Shown here piece after piece: positions 5,741-8,021 of a stretch of 8,021 nucleotides of DNA. Below the pieces are notes generated by a model. The model did not search any database, was not told the origin of the DNA, and was given only the letters and a program-made list of their open reading frames with translations. The stretch lies in contig CAWKZT010000080.1 in the NCBI GenBank assembly GCA_963854565.1, forward strand, positions 1-8,021. The letters run 5' to 3'. Source of the stretch: CAWKZT01 sp963854565. GTDB taxonomy: Bacteria; Actinomycetota; Acidimicrobiia; Acidimicrobiales; JAHEJN01. Each line of letters begins with the position of its first letter. The stretch's first letter is position 1. A program made the position numbers and the translations under genes.

Positions 5741-6448
5741 CTAGAACAATGATCCCTGGGCAGTCGCCGGCCGCACGCGAGGTACCCCAGTCCATGCCAG
5801 GTTGTCCATATATGACCAACTCCGCCGATGAATCGTCGACGGCCCAATGAGCCGCAATGCCGCTTGATGACGCGGGCACGGATAGCCCTTGTTGAATTCG
5901 AAGTCGTACCCCGGCATCGACTCGCCCGCTAGACGCATCTGTCGATCCCGGGTCACCTTCGCCAAAATCGATGCCGCGGCAATAGACAGACATTTAGCGT
6001 CACCTTTGACGATTGTGTGCGTATTACCTCGCTCAACAAAATCCCAGTTGCCATCAACCAGAACCTCGTCAATCGGCAAACCCAAACCATCAAGGGCTCG
6101 CTGTGCTGCCAATTTTTGCGCGCCAGACATGCCCAACTGATCGCACTCAGCCGCAGATGCCTCACCTACGGACCAGGCCCGACACCACAATGCCACTCGA
6201 TCAAAAAGCGCCTCACGTTCGCGTTCGTTAAGCATCTTGGAATCACGGATTTTGTTTACCCGTTTGTCGCGCGGCACTACCGCAGCTACCAATGTCAATG
6301 GGCCAGCCCATGCCCCCCGGCCAACCTCGTCGATGCCCACAACCACGTCGGCCCCAGCGTCCCAAAGGGCCCGCTCAAAGGCCAACGAAGGAGCTTTGTT
6401 CTTCAGCGTCTTACGGAGTTGAGGTACAGCTGGCACTGCAGCGACCAT
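5741..6448 (-). CDS. rnhB: Ribonuclease HII
   Basis: RNase HII cleaves the RNA strand of RNA-DNA hybrids and nicks 5' of single ribonucleotides misincorporated into DNA, starting ribonucleotide excision repair; it acts in the cytoplasm with Mg or Mn. The 235-residue product contains the signature GIDEVGRGAWAGP (38-50), RDSKMLNERER (68-78), VDGNWDF (131-137), KGDAKCLSIAAASILAKVTR (148-167), YDFEFNKGYP (181-190) and the H-R-R-S-W end (207-211). The four catalytic acids are D40, E41, D132 and D150. Their spacing (92 and 18 residues) equals that of E. coli D16/E17/D108/D126. The N-terminus is about 24 residues longer than in E. coli, and ATG 6448 has only a weak GGGG ribosome-binding element. The gene is probably first in a unit with the two genes that follow. 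Identification is firm. Confidence 0.97.
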   Translation of the reverse strand: MVAAVPAVPQLRKTLKNKAPSLAFERALWDAGADVVVGIDEVGRGAWAGPLTLVAAVVPRDKRVNKIRDSKMLNEREREALFDRVALWCRAWSVGEASAAECDQLGMSGAQKLAAQRALDGLGLPIDEVLVDGNWDFVERGNTHTIVKGDAKCLSIAAASILAKVTRDRQMRLAGESMPGYDFEFNKGYPCPRHQAALRLIGPSTIHRRSWSYMDNLAWTGVPRVRPATAQGSLF

Positions 6449-6508
6449 AGCGCCCCACGACGAGGTGGCTATCCCATCAGTCCGACAGGATCGCGGTTGA
6501 CGGCCACT

Positions 6509-6531
6509 GCAATAGAGACAACCCCTATTGC
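6509..6531. terminator. Weak hairpin between the edge gene and rnhB
   Basis: GCAATAG (6509-6515) and CTATTGC (6525-6531) form a perfect seven-base-pair inverted repeat with a nine-base loop. It lies 11 bases past the stop of the upstream minus-strand gene and 60 bases before the rnhB start. No T-run follows on the minus strand, so as an intrinsic terminator it is incomplete; it could be a protein site or chance. Confidence 0.3.
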
Positions 6532-6541
6532 CTAGCTCAGG

Positions 6542-8021
6542 TCAGTTAAACAAACGGGCTGGGCCAAGGAGAGTCTCACCCGAGGGTTCCGAGCTCGCCC
6601 ATTTGTCGCCGAACCCCTCACAGATGAGGGTGGGGTCTATGCCATTGACTTCCCAGAGCAGTGCAGGATTTTCGCCGTGCCACCGCACCGCAACCGAGGC
6701 CGATCCAGCCATAGTGGGAAGCTCGTAGATCTCCCAATTCTTTCCGGGGATCTGGGCCTCAGCAGCCTGCGCTATGACAGTCCCCCACGTACCTGTTCGA
6801 ACAAATCGTCGATGCGTCAACAACACAGTCGCGGCCGCATCGAGCGCGGTCACACAAGAGGTGGGAACATCGACGATCGTTGCGTAGTCGGCCAAGTCGA
6901 GCATGGCCGCTGTCGCACCGACCAGCACTTCAGGATCGTATTGTTCGAGGAGTTCATGTAACCGACTAGCGAGTTGACTCACATGGTCAGCGGCATCGGA
7001 TTGCTCGTGGGCAACCAGCAATACCGCCGCACTACGCAGACCAGCGATGGCCCACAACGAGCTAAGGGCAGCATCGTCCCCGGTGAGCGACAAGACAAGA
7101 CCTTGTTCGTCCGCTCCACGACGACGAGGCCGCCGGGTAGCCCGATCAATTACCGCGACGGAATTTGCGATGATGGTCTCGTCCGGCGGCGGGACTTGTC
7201 CCATTCGAACACACCCAGCAGCAGCCACCAAAAAGGCTCCCGCATCAAGGGGCGAAGACAACACCGGTTCGCGGTGGAGTTTTGCGGTCAGCTCTTCGCC
7301 TTCGGCAGTCAAACCACTCTCAAGCAGAGCCCGGACAATTAACGCTAAATCCGTCGATAGTGGGGCTTCACCGGGTGTCTGAGCAGTGGCAAACATAAGC
7401 CGACGACGGGCCCGCATGAGCCTCGAGTCGGTCTCGGGATCGCCGGTAGAAAACAATGTCGTACGTTCAAGATGCGTGGCCCAGCCACGTTCGATTGCCG
7501 CCAGATCAGTGACGCTCTCGGCCTGAACTGGCTGATCGGATGCGCCGATCACGAAAGAAAACGTGGTGCGGTGAGCAATGGGAAAGACAACTGCGACCGA
7601 TGTTGCGTCGACTTGAGCCGTTACCGCCGCCTCTTTAACAACCGCCTCTGCCACTGTTTCGTAGTTGGATGGCCCAATAATTTGGGCGACATCGCGATCG
7701 AAATGCACCACATCACAGCCACCGACCGTGATGGTGTTTGTTCGAACGGTAATGGGTTGTTTTCCCGACTGCCGCAGAACCAATGCGACCGCCACCGGAA
7801 CCGCTGAGTCATTGTGGATATCGGTGACTGCCATGGGGCCAGGAGCGGCGACGCCCATCCATGTCGTTGCGGTCACCGTGCCGGAGGGAACTCGTAGTCG
7901 AGTAGCTACCGCCGAACCACCTTCGGAAAATTCTTGCCGGGTGGATGCTTCATTGGACGGAACGTGCCAACGATCCTCAGACCGAATCCACCACTCGAGC
8001 GTCCATTCGCCGTGGCCCAGG
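6542..8021 (-). CDS. Uncharacterised protein, 5' end beyond the window (possible glycosidase-like toroid fold)
   Basis: The frame is open from the TGA at 6542 to the right edge, so at least 492 residues are present and the start lies outside. A GTG at 7876 could be taken as a start, but the 48 codons upstream are stop-free and protein-like (WTLEWWIRS, DRWHVPSNEA, ATRLRVPSGT), so I treat it as internal. The N-terminal part looks like beta-rich sequence (AVTDIHNDSAVPVAVALVLRQ region). The rest is mostly alpha-helical with Ala/Leu-rich helices, beginning near SRLMRARRRLMFAT. The C-terminus has a motif, VAVRWHGENPALLWEV, that I associate with actinobacterial hypothetical proteins having a glucoamylase/debranching-like helical toroid. 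No catalytic residues can be assigned. No signal peptide can be judged because the start is missing. It is followed by rnhB after 93 bases. Coding status sure, function not. Confidence 0.75.
   Translation of the reverse strand, partial: LGHGEWTLEWWIRSEDRWHVPSNEASTRQEFSEGGSAVATRLRVPSGTVTATTWMGVAAPGPMAVTDIHNDSAVPVAVALVLRQSGKQPITVRTNTITVGGCDVVHFDRDVAQIIGPSNYETVAEAVVKEAAVTAQVDATSVAVVFPIAHRTTFSFVIGASDQPVQAESVTDLAAIERGWATHLERTTLFSTGDPETDSRLMRARRRLMFATAQTPGEAPLSTDLALIVRALLESGLTAEGEELTAKLHREPVLSSPLDAGAFLVAAAGCVRMGQVPPPDETIIANSVAVIDRATRRPRRRGADEQGLVLSLTGDDAALSSLWAIAGLRSAAVLLVAHEQSDAADHVSQLASRLHELLEQYDPEVLVGATAAMLDLADYATIVDVPTSCVTALDAAATVLLTHRRFVRTGTWGTVIAQAAEAQIPGKNWEIYELPTMAGSASVAVRWHGENPALLWEVNGIDPTLICEGFGDKWASSEPSGETLLGPARLFN

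Noticed and set aside
6792..6801. GTTCGAAC palindrome as a second LexA site (also near 7739-7746)
   Set aside because: The half-sites abut without the four-base spacer of a CGAAC-N4-GTTCG box, and both lie inside a coding region.
7874..7876. GTG at 7876 as start of the right-edge gene
   Set aside because: The frame stays open for 48 more codons with protein-like composition to the window edge, so the gene most likely begins outside.
1..8021. CRISPR array, tRNA genes, insertion sequences or phage attachment sites
   Set aside because: No regularly spaced repeats, cloverleaf signatures, transposase-like proteins or terminal inverted repeats were found on reading both strands.

Overview
The window looks like a stretch of actinobacterial chromosome, possibly from the Acidimicrobiia or a relative. 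The grounds are moderately high GC, GTG starts, a diverged ImuA'-like/ImuB pair, a LexA box of the Gram-positive/actinobacterial type (CGAACATATGTTCG), and a cysteine-free NifU-N-type protein. Taxonomy is inferred from these traits only. Coding density is very high: no gene-free stretch exceeds about 150 bases, and there are no tRNA, rRNA, CRISPR or insertion sequences that I can see.

Layout. Positions 1-146 form the upstream region of a plus-strand DHA2-type MFS drug/proton antiporter gene (147-1526). It holds a cluster of G-runs and a twin ATCTnAGATCT repeat that could be an operator. The MFS gene converges on a run of minus-strand genes. Read in their own direction these are: a large uncharacterised protein cut by the right edge (beyond 8021 to 6542), ribonuclease HII (6448-5741), a small four-helix membrane protein (5711-5328), a NifU-N-domain protein (5314-5000), an ImuA'-like RecA-fold protein (4957-4217), ImuB (4212-2797) and a polytopic membrane protein of unknown function (2726-1548).

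How they work together. The clearest unit is imuA'-imuB, the accessory half of the SOS 'mutasome' that helps the error-prone polymerase DnaE2 copy damaged DNA. It sits behind a perfect 20-bp palindromic LexA operator placed between the -35 and -10 of a recognisable promoter. This makes DNA-damage induction a strong inference and moves the imuA' start to 4957. The partner polymerase gene dnaE2, often adjacent, is not here; a membrane-protein gene follows instead. The RNase HII, small membrane and NifU-N genes are closely spaced and probably one transcription unit. I found no wholly new system. The points most worth a second look are the SOS promoter architecture, the membrane protein downstream of imuB, the 27-bp tandem duplication in the imuA' tail, the cysteine-free NifU-N protein and the repeats upstream of the MFS gene.
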